A stretch of 64,000 bases of DNA from JAWKIW01 sp046331175 (GTDB taxonomy: Bacteria; Actinomycetota; Acidimicrobiia; Acidimicrobiales; Acidimicrobilacustridaceae): contig JAXLRI010000005.1 in NCBI GenBank assembly GCA_046331175.1, positions 186,001-250,000 of the forward strand, read 5' to 3'. Positions 56,036-64,000 of the stretch are shown piece after piece. The notes below the pieces were generated by a model, which saw nothing but the letters and a program-made list of their open reading frames with translations, had not been told where the DNA came from and did not search any database. Positions within the stretch are counted from its first letter, which is position 1, and each line of letters starts with the position of its first letter. Made by a program: the position numbers and the translations under genes.

Positions 56036-57589
56036 ATGGCCCGCCCGAGACCCCCCGCACCCCCGCCCTCGACGCGGTCCCGCCCAGGTCGTCCGGCGCG
56101 GTGGCGTCCCGCCGTGCTCGTCGCCGTCGCAGCGGCGGCGCTGGCGGCAGGACTGGTGGCGTGCTCGTCGTCGGGGCCCGACACCGCTCGGGTCGACGCC
56201 TCCGGTCAACGGCGGCCCAACGTGCTCGTGATCATGACCGACGACCAGACGCTCGAGTCGATGCGCGTCATGCCCATCGTCGGCAAGCAGCTCGTGGCCG
56301 AGGGCACCAGCTTCTCGAAGTACTACGTGAGCTTCCCGAACTGCTGCCCGTCCCGGGCGACCTACCTGACCGGCCAGTACTCGCACAACAGCAAGGTCGA
56401 GGACAACCTGCCGCCGCTGGGTGGCGCCGGAAAGCTCAAGGCCGACGAGACGCTGCCGGTGTGGCTGCAGCGCGCCGGCTACTGGACCGCGAGCATCGGC
56501 AAGTACCTCAACACATGGGGCGAGGATGGCAACATCGCTCCGCCGCCGGGCTGGAGCCACTGGTTCGGCCTGATCGACCCCACCACCTACCAGTACTTCG
56601 GCTACAGCGTGTCGGTCGACGGCCAGAAGCGCGACTACGGGAGCTCGCCGCAGGACTACCAGACCGACGTCCTCGGCAAGGAGGTGGTGGACACCATTCG
56701 CTCGCGGGCCGGCCAGGACCAGCCCTGGTTCGTGTCGTTCACGCCGCTGTCCCCGCACGCCGAGAAGCCCGAGACCACCCAGAGCGAGCAGACCGAGAGC
56801 GACGGGCAGTTCCGCTGGGCGTTCCCGAAGCCGGCGCCTCGCTTCGAGAAGTCGATGGTGGCCAAGGCGCCGCGCGGACCCGCCTACGACGACGCCAACG
56901 TCGGCAAGCCCCCCGCCATGCAGGCCAAGCCGCCGCTCGGCGACGGGATGGAGAAGCTCATCGACCAGGGCTACCAGCTCGAGCTGGAGACCCTCCAGGC
57001 CACCGACGAGTGGGTCGGCAAGATCATGGACGCCCTCCGCGAGACCGGCCAGCTCGACGACACGGTGGTGGTGTTCACCTCCGACAACGGGCTCTTCCAC
57101 GGTGAGCACCGCCTGGCCTTCGTCAAGTACTACCTCTACGAGCCGGCGGTGAACGTGCCGCTGGTGATCCGCGGCGGTGGCTTCCCCAAGGGCAAGAAGG
57201 TCAACCAGGTGGCGGTCAACGCCGACCTCGTGCCGACCATCGTGGGGCTCACGGGAGCGTCGCCGTCGATCCCGTCCGACGGTGTCGACCTCGGCACGCT
57301 GGTGAAGCCCGGCGCCAAGGGACAGCCCGACCGCGGCGTGCTGCTCGAGAACAAGTCCAAGGGCGGCGCGGTGCACAGCGAGGCGATCCACACCGACCGC
57401 TACGTGTACATCGAGAACGACGGCGGTTCGTGGGCCGAGCTGTACGACCTGCAGAAGGACCCCGATCAGCTGAAGAACATCGCCGAGGACCCGGCCAACG
57501 CCTCGTTGCGGGCCCAGCTGGCCAAGCGGCTCGACACGCTTCGCACCTGCGCCGGGTCGTCCTGCCACGACACCGGCACCGCGGGCTGA
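56036..57589 (+). CDS. Exported sulfatase (lipoprotein)
   Basis: A 517-residue enzyme of the alkaline-phosphatase-like sulfatase family. It has a signal peptide with lipobox LAAGLVACSSS (Cys about 43), then NVLVIMTDDQTLESM with metal-binding Asp, and NCCPSRATYLTGQ, where Cys103 (C-x-P-S-R) is the residue oxidised to formylglycine. Later SDNGLFHGEH gives another metal-site motif. Cys-type sulfatases need the formylglycine-generating enzyme, which is not in the window. It should cleave sulfate esters outside the cell, but the substrate is unknown. It is divergent from the SPFH gene and converges on the Tad operon. Confidence 0.88.
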   Translation: MARPRPPAPPPSTRSRPGRPARWRPAVLVAVAAAALAAGLVACSSSGPDTARVDASGQRRPNVLVIMTDDQTLESMRVMPIVGKQLVAEGTSFSKYYVSFPNCCPSRATYLTGQYSHNSKVEDNLPPLGGAGKLKADETLPVWLQRAGYWTASIGKYLNTWGEDGNIAPPPGWSHWFGLIDPTTYQYFGYSVSVDGQKRDYGSSPQDYQTDVLGKEVVDTIRSRAGQDQPWFVSFTPLSPHAEKPETTQSEQTESDGQFRWAFPKPAPRFEKSMVAKAPRGPAYDDANVGKPPAMQAKPPLGDGMEKLIDQGYQLELETLQATDEWVGKIMDALRETGQLDDTVVVFTSDNGLFHGEHRLAFVKYYLYEPAVNVPLVIRGGGFPKGKKVNQVAVNADLVPTIVGLTGASPSIPSDGVDLGTLVKPGAKGQPDRGVLLENKSKGGAVHSEAIHTDRYVYIENDGGSWAELYDLQKDPDQLKNIAEDPANASLRAQLAKRLDTLRTCAGSSCHDTGTAG

Positions 57590-57594
57590 CCTCG

Positions 57595-57610
57595 GGCTGC
57601 TCCGGCAGCC
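57595..57610. terminator. Short hairpin with TCCG tetraloop between convergent genes
   Basis: GGCTGC-TCCG-GCAGCC is a 6-bp stem with a stable UNCG-type loop just after the sulfatase stop. No T-run follows, so the call rests on position and stability. Confidence 0.4.
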
Positions 57611-57683
57611 GGGGTGGGCGGACCGGACGGGCGCCCCGTGAGCCGCCCGTCGCCTCCGCCTCGCCGACCCGGTCCGACGGCCC

Positions 57684-58145
57684 TCAGCGGGCCCGGGCCT
57701 GGGCCGAGGCGGCGGCGTGCACGACGATGGTTCGGTCGCCGCCGGGCAGGGCCGGCGCGAAGACGTGGCGGGTTCGGCGGGCGGCGCGCACCGTGACGGT
57801 GGCGGCATCGGGGTCGACCTCGACGTGCACCGAGGCGGGGTCGAGGCCGGCCAGGCCCTGCCCGGCCAGCGACCGCTCGGCGGCGGTCCGGGCGCGGGTG
57901 GGGTCGAGGCGGACCGCGCCCGTGCTCCGCAGGGCAGTGGTGTCGATGCCAGCTCCAGCGGCGTCGTTGGCGGCCGACGCGGCGGCGTCGAGCAGCTCGC
58001 GCTGGGCGAGGTGCACGGCGCTGGCGTCGACGGCCAGGCCGCCGAGCACGAACACGATGAGGACGCCGGCCGGCACCAGCAGCAGGCTCGATCCAACGTC
58101 GCCGCGCCCCCGCCCTGGCCGAGCCGGCCGTGCTGCCGTCGTCAT
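57684..58145 (-). CDS. TadE/TadG-like pilus-locus protein
   Basis: A 153-residue protein with an N-terminal membrane helix (about 22-42, SSLLLVPAGVLIVFVLGGLAVD) after a basic stretch. The mature part (VHLAQRELLDAAASAANDAAGAG) resembles TadE/TadG-type minor pseudopilins, and a beta-like region ends the protein. TadE-like proteins are processed pseudopilins that help pilus assembly. Its ATG at 58145 overlaps the preceding stop (ATGA). It is the last gene of the Tad operon and ends towards the sulfatase gene. Confidence 0.75.
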   Translation of the reverse strand: MTTAARPARPGRGRGDVGSSLLLVPAGVLIVFVLGGLAVDASAVHLAQRELLDAAASAANDAAGAGIDTTALRSTGAVRLDPTRARTAAERSLAGQGLAGLDPASVHVEVDPDAATVTVRAARRTRHVFAPALPGGDRTIVVHAAASAQARAR

Positions 58146-58597
58146 CCGGCGCATCGCGCCTCACCGGCGAGGCCTGATCGGTAGGGGTCGATCACCTCGG
58201 TGCGGGTGGACCGCACGGTCGTTCCCGAGCCGCGTCCGCCGACCCACGGCAGGACGAGCGCCGGCACGGTGTAGGCGGCGCGGACCCGCACCCGGCCGCA
58301 CCGGCGCCAGCCCTCGGTCTCGAAGGCCACGGTGAGCCGCTCGGGATCTCGCCCGAGGCCTCGCGCCGCGTCGGCGGCCGCTCGTCGCGCCGACGCCTCG
58401 GCAGTGGTGGGGTCGGGGGCCTCGACGTAGGTCCGCACGGCGGCCTCCGAGGCTGCGGAGACGGCGAGCTTGCCGTCGACCACCGCCCAACCGCCGGCGA
58501 CGACGAGCCCGCCGACGACGAAGACGAGCAGGCCGAACGGGAGCATCTCGATGCCGCCCGCCTGCCCCGCATCGCCGACGAGGCGAGGGCCTGTCAT
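58142..58597 (-). CDS. TadE-like pilus-locus protein
   Basis: A 151-residue protein with an N-terminal membrane helix (about 17-40, GIEMLPFGLLVFVVGGLVVAGGW) and helix KLAVSAASEAAVRTYVEAPD, a TadE-type pseudopilin pattern. The C-terminal region has beta-strand-like RVRVRAAYTVPALVLPWVGG. Its start overlaps the previous stop and its stop overlaps the next start, so it is tightly coupled. Confidence 0.75.
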   Translation of the reverse strand: MTGPRLVGDAGQAGGIEMLPFGLLVFVVGGLVVAGGWAVVDGKLAVSAASEAAVRTYVEAPDPTTAEASARRAAADAARGLGRDPERLTVAFETEGWRRCGRVRVRAAYTVPALVLPWVGGRGSGTTVRSTRTEVIDPYRSGLAGEARCAG

Positions 58598-59046
58598 CGG
58601 GGGCGCTCCACGCGGAGGCGCACGGTGCGGTCGACGTGGTCGACGCCCAGGTGCGCCGAGAGGCCGGGGAGGGTGAAGCGCGGGTTGTCGACCACGACGC
58701 GAAGCGCGACCTCGTCGGCGGTGCTGGCGGACCAGTCGAGGTGGGCGGACGCGCCCTGGCGGCCGAGCAGCGAGCGGACGCGGTCCTCGGCTCGGCGGCG
58801 GGCGTCGGCCACCGCGACGGCGTCGTCCTGGTCGACCCGGGCGCCGGCGACGGCCCGGGCGCCGCTGTAGGCGGCGTCGGACACGACCGACTGGGCATGG
58901 AGGTCGACGAGCAGCTGCACGGTCAGGAGCAGGAAGCCGAGGAAGACGAGGACGCCGGCTGCGCTCGAGAGCAGCCCGGCGCCGCGGTCCCCCTGGCCCC
59001 GGGTCCGCCGGCGATCGGGCTGGCGCCCGCGCCGGATCCCGGTCAC
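58594..59046 (-). CDS. TadE-like pilus-locus protein
   Basis: A 150-residue protein. A basic N-terminus (about 1-22) leads to one membrane helix (about 24-46, LLSSAAGVLVFLGFLLLTVQLLVDLH). AQSVVSDAAYSGARAVAGARV follows, as in TadE-like proteins. The GTG start at 59046 overlaps the preceding stop (GTGA). It is one of three neighbouring TadE-like proteins. Confidence 0.75.
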   Translation of the reverse strand: MTGIRRGRQPDRRRTRGQGDRGAGLLSSAAGVLVFLGFLLLTVQLLVDLHAQSVVSDAAYSGARAVAGARVDQDDAVAVADARRRAEDRVRSLLGRQGASAHLDWSASTADEVALRVVVDNPRFTLPGLSAHLGVDHVDRTVRLRVERPR

Positions 59047-59297
59047 GGTGCGTCGTTGCCGATCTGCTCGACCTTCTGGTTCGTCGTGGTCTCGGTGGTG
59101 CGCCACATGCGCTGGAAGCCAACCCACATGGCGGCACCGAGGAACGCCATGATCAGCACGGCGATGGCCGCCGAGATCACCCCCTCGCCGGCGTCCCCGG
59201 CGAGTCGGGAGGGTCGCCGATCGACGACGGTGGCGCCCTCGATCGGGGTGGCGGGTCCGTCGTCGGCGGTGCGCAGGCGCGGGGGCGAGGTGGGCAT
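59043..59297 (-). CDS. Small single-pass protein of the Tad locus, possible Flp-type pilin
   Basis: An 84-residue protein with a polar N-terminal 38 residues, one membrane helix (about 39-62, GEGVISAAIAVLIMAFLGAAMWV) and a short Thr/Asn-rich end. GGAGGAG sits 4 bases before the ATG at 59297. Its size and its position after TadC fit a Flp-like pilin, but the usual Gly-Glu-Tyr-type processing motif is not seen, so the call is tentative. A GTGA overlap links it to the next gene. Confidence 0.55.
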   Translation of the reverse strand: MPTSPPRLRTADDGPATPIEGATVVDRRPSRLAGDAGEGVISAAIAVLIMAFLGAAMWVGFQRMWRTTETTTNQKVEQIGNDAP

Positions 59298-59320
59298 GGT
59301 GCTCCTCCGGGTTGGGATCG

Positions 59321-60229
59321 CTAGGACTCGGTGAAGAGGCGCATCGCCTCGAGGAAGGGGACGGCGAGGAAGAGCACGCCGGGGACGAGGGTGGCCACGG
59401 TGACCGGGATCCAGACCTGCTGGGATCGGCGCTCGATCGCCTCCAGGAGTCGCCGGTGCACCTCCTGGCGGATGCTGCGGGCCTCGTCGCCGATGAGCCG
59501 GCCGAGATCGCTCGCCTCGCGGTTGAGCGACAGCACGGCGACGAGGCGGTCCAGCGCCTCGACGTCGGCCCGGCTCGCCCACTCCTGGAGGGCGGCGGCC
59601 TCGGACAGGCCGTGCCGGATGCGGGCGGCGACCCGTCGGAGGTCCTCTGCGCACACCCCGGAGCCGCGACGCCCGACCCGATCGATGGCGGCGCCCAGCG
59701 AGTAGCCGGCCGAGACGAGCATCCCCAGCTGCTCGGCCACGACCGGCAGCTCGTACAGCGTGCGCTGCTGTCGATCGGCGGAGGCGGTCGCCAGCTGCTG
59801 CTCGAGGACCAGGAAGGCCAGCAGCGGCGCACCGAGCAGGGCCAGCAGCGCAAGGGGGGCAGGCGGTCCCAGGGCGACGCACGCCACGCCGGCTCCGGCG
59901 AAGGTGGCCACGGACCATCCGAGCTGGCGCAGCCGGAACGCCTGGCTGTCGAGCGGTGAGCCGACCCGGTCGAGCCGGGCCGCGAGCGCCTCGCCGACGC
60001 CGAACAGGCGGGCCAGGCGATCGCCGACGTCGCGGGCCAGCGGCGCCGCGACGTCGCGGAACGACGAGGCCGAGATCCGCCCCGACCGCCGGCTCCGCCG
60101 ACTCGCACCGGCCACGTAGGGCGAGATCCGGTCGACCAGGCGGGGCCGCCGGAACCAGGGGAGCTCGGCCAGCACGAGGACCAGGCCGGCGAAGAGGCAG
60201 AGGGTGGCGATCGCCAGCGCGCGGCTCAC
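59321..60229 (-). CDS. TadC-like type II/IV secretion inner-membrane protein
   Basis: A 302-residue GspF-type integral membrane protein. VSRALAIATLCLFAGLVLVLAE starts with a helix and the C-terminal half holds further helices (PVTVATLVPGVLFLAVPFLEAM). LPVVAEQLGMLVSAGYSLGAAID and RIRHGLSEAAALQEWASRADV form the conserved GspF cytoplasmic motif. With TadB it should form the membrane platform that the CpaF/TadA ATPase drives. The GTG at 60229 overlaps the TadB stop (GTGA). Confidence 0.87.
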   Translation of the reverse strand: MSRALAIATLCLFAGLVLVLAELPWFRRPRLVDRISPYVAGASRRSRRSGRISASSFRDVAAPLARDVGDRLARLFGVGEALAARLDRVGSPLDSQAFRLRQLGWSVATFAGAGVACVALGPPAPLALLALLGAPLLAFLVLEQQLATASADRQQRTLYELPVVAEQLGMLVSAGYSLGAAIDRVGRRGSGVCAEDLRRVAARIRHGLSEAAALQEWASRADVEALDRLVAVLSLNREASDLGRLIGDEARSIRQEVHRRLLEAIERRSQQVWIPVTVATLVPGVLFLAVPFLEAMRLFTES

Positions 60230-61104
60230 CGGTCGAACACCCGTCGCTCGTCGGGCAGGCGCATGATGCGGCCCGCCCACCACCAGCAGGCCACCGTGAG
60301 CACGAGCGCCGCGACCACGACCGCCTGCCCGGTCGGCGTCTGGTAGGCGTCGCGACCCGTGCCGACCGAGATCCCGGCCAGCGCCATCCCGAGCGGCACG
60401 ATCAGGGTGAAGCGGCGGGCGAAGCGCACGCCGGCCTGCCGGGCCCGAGCGTCCTTGCGGCCCTGGCTGTCCTGCCGGCGGTCCTCGGCCAGCGCGTCGA
60501 GCCGGCGGCCGAGGTCGGTCCCGCCCACCTCGTGGGCGACGAGCAGCGTCTCGCAGGCGGCGTCGGCCGTCGGGTCGGCGAGCCGGTCCTTCAGGAGGTC
60601 GAGCGTTCGTCCGAAGTCGGTCGACAGCACCCACTCGCGCTGGGCGGCGGCGAACGCCGGGCGCAGCTCGGCGGGCCCGTTGGCGGCCGCCTCGAACAGG
60701 GCCTGCGGGACCGATCGTCCGCCGGAGGAGGTGAGGATGCGGATCTGCTCGATCAGCCGGGGCCACGCGTCCTGCGCCACGGCGCGGCGCGCCCGCTGCC
60801 GTTGGCGCCAGGCGCCCACCGGGGCGGCCATGGCCAGCCCGGCGAGCACGAGTGCCGGCACCGGCGCGCCGAACACCGCCAGGCCGACGAGCAGGCCGAG
60901 GAGGCCCACGCCGCAGAGCACCGCAGCGACCTCTCCCGGACGGACGTCGTCTCGACCGAGTGCTGCCGCCCACGTCCGGCGACGACGCCGGGGGACCAGC
61001 GATCGGGGACGGGGACCGGGGCCGACCCCGCGCCACCCGAGGGCGGCGGTGAAGCAGAGGAACGTGCCGTAGGCGGCGGCGACGGACGCGAGCACCGCGG
61101 TCAT
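60226..61104 (-). CDS. TadB-like type II/IV secretion inner-membrane protein
   Basis: A 292-residue GspF-type membrane protein with helices at about 5-24 and 60-95 and two at the C-terminus. WPRLIEQIRILTSSGGRSVPQALFE and DRLADPTADAACETLLVAHEVGG are the conserved GspF cytoplasmic segments. It is the second platform subunit with TadC. The ATG at 61104 overlaps the ATPase stop (ATGA). Confidence 0.87.
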   Translation of the reverse strand: MTAVLASVAAAYGTFLCFTAALGWRGVGPGPRPRSLVPRRRRRTWAAALGRDDVRPGEVAAVLCGVGLLGLLVGLAVFGAPVPALVLAGLAMAAPVGAWRQRQRARRAVAQDAWPRLIEQIRILTSSGGRSVPQALFEAAANGPAELRPAFAAAQREWVLSTDFGRTLDLLKDRLADPTADAACETLLVAHEVGGTDLGRRLDALAEDRRQDSQGRKDARARQAGVRFARRFTLIVPLGMALAGISVGTGRDAYQTPTGQAVVVAALVLTVACWWWAGRIMRLPDERRVFDR

Positions 61105-62495
61105 CGACCCGCGCCCTCCCGGCTGCGGCCCTCCGGTGCGTCCAGCAGGGCCCGGAGGTCGACCCCGGCGAAGCTGAAGGCGCGCTGCGCGCGCACCGGC
61201 ACCACCCCGGTCGGCGCCAGCGGTTGGTCGGGCCCGGCCGAGCTGAACACCTCGCTGATCGTGAACCGGGTGCCGTCAGGGGACGTCGCGAGGTCTTCGA
61301 CGGCGACGATCTCGGTGACCCGGGGGCCGTCGGCCGTGCGGGTGCAGTGCACGACGATGTCGACGGCCTCGGTGACGAGGGCGTTCAGCGCCGCCAGCGG
61401 GAGGTCGCTCGAGGTGTCGGCCAGCTGGGCGATGAAGCGCAGGCGGGTGAGCGCCTGCCGCGCCGATCCGGCGTGGATGGTGGTGAAGCCCTTGACGCCG
61501 GACGAGAGGGTGAGCAGGAGCGGCAGCGCCTCGCGGTCGCGGACCTCGCCGACGATGGCCACGTCGGGGGCCATGCGGAGGAAGCCCGAGACCAGACGGC
61601 GGAGGTCGACGCCCGGCCGGTCGGGTCGGGGTGGGCGGGTCTGCATGCTCGCGACGTTGGCCAGCGGCACGTCGGCCTCGAAGACCTCCTCGGCGATCAC
61701 CACCCGGAGGGCGGGGTCGAGCTCGGCGGCGCAGCACGACAGCAGCGTGGTCTTGCCCGAGCCCGGTGCCCCGGCCACGACGATCGACAGGTTGGCCTGC
61801 ACGCAGGCGCGCAGGAAGCGCGCCGCCGAAGCGGTCAGCATCTGTCGGTCGACGAGCTGGTCGAGCGACCGGAAGGCGACCCCGGTGAACTTGCGGATGT
61901 TCACCATGAGGTGGCCACCCCGGGCGACGTCGCCGTGGACGATGTGGAGCCGGGCCCCGTCGTCGAGCTGGGCGTCCTGCAGGCCCTCGGCAGGGTCGAG
62001 CGTGCGGTGGCTCGCCGACGAGCGGTCGAGGATGCGGGTGAGCGTGCGCACCACGTGCTCGTCGTCGTGGAACGCCTCGTGGTGGTAGCCGCTCGGCCCG
62101 CTGTGCCGCTTCACGAAGACCTGGTCGGGGGCGTTGACCATGATCTCCCAGACGTCGGGGTCGCCCAGCAGCGGCTCGAGGGGCCCGTACCCGGCCAGGT
62201 TGCGCAGGGCCCGCTCGGCGACGAGGTCGTCGTCGGCGAGGTCGATCGGACGTTGGCCCCGGCGGTGCGCGTCGTGCCACTCGGCGATCGCCTCGGCGAT
62301 GAGGGAGGCGAGGGCGGTGCGCCCGTCGTCGTCGCCGAGGTCGAGCTGGGCGGCCTTGGCCCGCTCCTGCACGGTGGCCTCGATCTCGGCCAGCGGGGAC
62401 GCCGCGGTGAGGTCGGGGCCGACCGGGAGGCGCTCGGTGGCCGGGGCTCGCCGCGTCCGGGCTCGACGATCGCCATCGTCCACGAGCGCGGTCAT
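61101..62495 (-). CDS. CpaF/TadA-type secretion ATPase
   Basis: A 464-residue hexameric ATPase of the CpaF/TadA family that powers Flp pilus assembly. The Walker A motif is VAGAPGSGKTTLLSCCAAEL (about 245-264), preceded by NIRKFTGVAF and RSLDQLVDRQML; IAEEVFEADV is the aspartate-box region and VGEVRDREALPLLL (about 330) the Walker B. The ATG at 62495 overlaps the stop of the TadZ-like gene (ATGA). The N-terminal ~70 residues are a helical extension. Confidence 0.93.
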   Translation of the reverse strand: MTALVDDGDRRARTRRAPATERLPVGPDLTAASPLAEIEATVQERAKAAQLDLGDDDGRTALASLIAEAIAEWHDAHRRGQRPIDLADDDLVAERALRNLAGYGPLEPLLGDPDVWEIMVNAPDQVFVKRHSGPSGYHHEAFHDDEHVVRTLTRILDRSSASHRTLDPAEGLQDAQLDDGARLHIVHGDVARGGHLMVNIRKFTGVAFRSLDQLVDRQMLTASAARFLRACVQANLSIVVAGAPGSGKTTLLSCCAAELDPALRVVIAEEVFEADVPLANVASMQTRPPRPDRPGVDLRRLVSGFLRMAPDVAIVGEVRDREALPLLLTLSSGVKGFTTIHAGSARQALTRLRFIAQLADTSSDLPLAALNALVTEAVDIVVHCTRTADGPRVTEIVAVEDLATSPDGTRFTISEVFSSAGPDQPLAPTGVVPVRAQRAFSFAGVDLRALLDAPEGRSREGAGR

Positions 62496-63793
62496 CCCGT
62501 CGCCTCCTGGTCGGTCCACCGACCGAGCGATCCGGGGGCGATCGGCACGGGTGCGATGGCGGTGGCGGGCGCCGCCCGGCGGACCACCTGCTGCACCACC
62601 GCCTGGACCCCGGAGGCGGCCGTGTCGGCGAGTCCGGCAGGGAGTGGTCGGCCATCGATGACGAGCTGGTCGAGCCGACGCCGCTCGGGCAGGAAGAGCA
62701 CCGGGTTCACCGGATCGGCGCCATCGGGTCGTTCGAGCTCGTGCACGGCCGCAGCGAGCTCGGCGCGGGTTCGACCTGACCGCGGTGCCGCCACGACGCA
62801 GGGCAGGATCCGGGCCGGGTCGACGCCGAGCCGGCGGACGTCGCCCAGGAGGCGGACCAGGCGGTGGATCGAGGAGGCCGACGGCCGAGCCGTGACCACG
62901 ACGACGTCGGCGGCACGGACGGCGCTGCGGGCCAGGACGTTGCGGTCCTCGACGTCGAGCGATCCGCACTCGCCCTCGCCCTCGAGGTCGCCGTCGCAGT
63001 CGGCGACCACGGCGGTGAAGGCCTGGCGGAGGCCGTCGATCGCCGCCTCGACGGCCCGAGGGCGCAGCACGGTCCAGTCGCGGTGCCGTCGGAGCCCGAG
63101 CAGGACGGCGTACGAGCGCGTGCCGAAGCAGAGCGCCCTGACGTCGTCGGGACCCGGGGCAGGCCCGCGGTGCGCCTCGACCAGCTCCTGCAGGCCGGGC
63201 ACGACGTCGCCGACGTCGTGCAGCAGGCCCTGATCGGCGTCGAGGGCGAGGTCGGCGAGTGCGACCCGCCCCTGGTGGCGGGGATCGACGGCGAGGCCCT
63301 GGGCGATGGCCATGGCCGTCAGGGAGGTGCCCGTGCCCCCGGGGCCGAGCACCGTCACGAGGCGGCCACGCCACCGAGGGGCGTCGGCGTCCGTGGCTCG
63401 CACCGGGGTCGGCGCGTCGACCCTGCGGATCGGCTCGGCGTGCTCGACGAGCACGTCGAGCAGGGTCGGCGGATCGAACGTGGAGGGCAGCACCGCCTGC
63501 GCCCCCAACGCCGCCCACCGGCCGCCATCTCGCTCGTCCACCACCAGGACGGCGGCGCCGGCGTCGTTGGCCTCGGCGACGAGGTCGCGGTCGACGGCTC
63601 CGGTGGCGGCGTCCACGAGCAGGGCGGACAGCGGCTCGGGTCCGGCGAGGTGTGCCCGCAGCTCGCTGACCGACAGGCACTTGCGGAAGTCCAGCGGGAG
63701 GGCGGCCCCGGTCGACCAGCGGCTGACCTCGGCGAACCACGGGGCACGAGGCCGGGCCAGCCCGACCACCACGTACCGATCGGCGCCGCTCAC
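62492..63793 (-). CDS. CpaE/TadZ-like ParA-family protein with degenerate Walker A
   Basis: A 433-residue protein. The first ~130 residues look like a receiver-like domain (LLVDAATGAVDRDLVAEANDAG). The second half follows the ParA/MinD-like fold with VVVTARPSASSIHRLVRLL. The deviant Walker A reads TVLGPGGTGTSLTA, in which the Lys of KGG and the Lys of GKT are both missing, so ATP hydrolysis is doubtful. TadZ proteins localise the pilus machine and often have divergent nucleotide sites. It precedes the ATPase gene with ATGA overlap. Confidence 0.8.
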   Translation of the reverse strand: MSGADRYVVVGLARPRAPWFAEVSRWSTGAALPLDFRKCLSVSELRAHLAGPEPLSALLVDAATGAVDRDLVAEANDAGAAVLVVDERDGGRWAALGAQAVLPSTFDPPTLLDVLVEHAEPIRRVDAPTPVRATDADAPRWRGRLVTVLGPGGTGTSLTAMAIAQGLAVDPRHQGRVALADLALDADQGLLHDVGDVVPGLQELVEAHRGPAPGPDDVRALCFGTRSYAVLLGLRRHRDWTVLRPRAVEAAIDGLRQAFTAVVADCDGDLEGEGECGSLDVEDRNVLARSAVRAADVVVVTARPSASSIHRLVRLLGDVRRLGVDPARILPCVVAAPRSGRTRAELAAAVHELERPDGADPVNPVLFLPERRRLDQLVIDGRPLPAGLADTAASGVQAVVQQVVRRAAPATAIAPVPIAPGSLGRWTDQEATG

Positions 63794-63832
63794 CGCAGCA
63801 CCGCCGTTCGCCCGATGCCCGCCGGTGGCACC

Positions 63833-64000
63833 TCAGCCCGTCCCGGATCCCGGCCGCACGGTGGTGGTGGGCGTCGACGAGGGTGCGGGGGCGCCTGCGC
63901 TGCCGGCGCTGCGGGCGCCGGTCGGCGTCCGCGCCTCGGGGTCGGGGGTGCCGGGTCCCGGTTCGATGGAGCGGACCAGCGTGACCGCGGCGACCTGGCT
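63833..64000 (-). CDS. C-terminal end of a CpaB/RcpC-like (SAF domain) pilus protein (partial)
   Basis: A minus-strand frame enters from the right edge and stops at TGA (63835-63833). The 55 visible residues start with SQVAAVTLVRSIEP, a short strand-like sequence that resembles CpaB/RcpC ends, and continue as a Pro/Ser/Thr-rich low-complexity tail. Position immediately upstream of the CpaE-like gene (39 bases) matches the usual cpaB-cpaE-cpaF order. The identification rests on order and a weak ending, so it is tentative. Confidence 0.5.
   Translation of the reverse strand, partial: SQVAAVTLVRSIEPGPGTPDPEARTPTGARSAGSAGAPAPSSTPTTTVRPGSGTG

Noticed and set aside
62492..63793. Frameshift or sequencing error causing the broken Walker A in the CpaE-like gene
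   Set aside because: The frame is open throughout and neighbouring residues fit the fold, so the loss looks genuine.

Overview
The window is very GC-rich, densely coded actinobacterial chromosome. Long C/G-biased codons, GTG starts, ATGA/GTGA gene overlaps, a DUF222/HNH (13E12-type) gene, mycobacterial-type acyl-CoA dehydrogenases and ligases, a class II lysyl-tRNA synthetase and a Gram-positive Tad pilus locus fit a free-living actinobacterium. The class Acidimicrobiia (Iamia relatives) is my best guess, by inference only. I see no rRNA, tRNA, CRISPR array, insertion sequence or prophage.

Layout. 1-5.5 kb: the end of an unknown gene, then a FadE29-like/FadE28-like acyl-CoA dehydrogenase pair behind a KstR-like box, an F420/PPOX-type protein, an alpha/beta hydrolase and a lipoprotein. 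5.7-16 kb: a molybdopterin oxidoreductase, a GNAT/acyl-CoA-synthetase fusion, a J-domain protein, a third acyl-CoA dehydrogenase, a DM13 protein, a FadD19-like acyl-CoA ligase and a YdeI-like protein. 16-26 kb: a DUF222-HNH gene with an SOS-like box, a quinone oxidoreductase, a PhzF-like protein, citrate synthase, lysyl-tRNA synthetase, a LysR regulator and a HAD/acyltransferase fusion. 26-38 kb: two tandem PAS-GGDEF proteins, aconitase with a divergent GntR regulator, a YGQ-repeat DUF4190 protein and the glutamate synthase large subunit. 38-39.4 kb: three small exported lipoproteins.

39.5-46.5 kb is the most distinctive part: a four-gene minus-strand operon (acyl-CoA-reductase/HAD fusion, zinc alcohol dehydrogenase, LarA-like protein, lysophospholipid acyltransferase). 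It is divergent from a TetR gene, with two near-identical palindromic operators in the 43-bp gap. I infer an undescribed lipid-modification or lipid-catabolic pathway. 46.5-57.6 kb: a DinB-MOSC fusion, divergent ddl and murF, a membrane acyltransferase, a HAD phosphatase, an RNase Z-like hydrolase, a TIM44-like/SPFH membrane pair and a lipoprotein sulfatase. 57.7-64 kb: a minus-strand Tad/Flp pilus operon that runs off the right edge inside a CpaB-like gene.

Together the genes suggest an aerobic heterotroph. It appears to break down branched or steroid-like acyl chains (FadE, FadD), feed acetyl-CoA into the TCA cycle (citrate synthase, aconitase), and carry surface and envelope functions (Tad pili, lipoproteins, SPFH and acyltransferase proteins). 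Product calls come from motif recognition by eye, not database searches.
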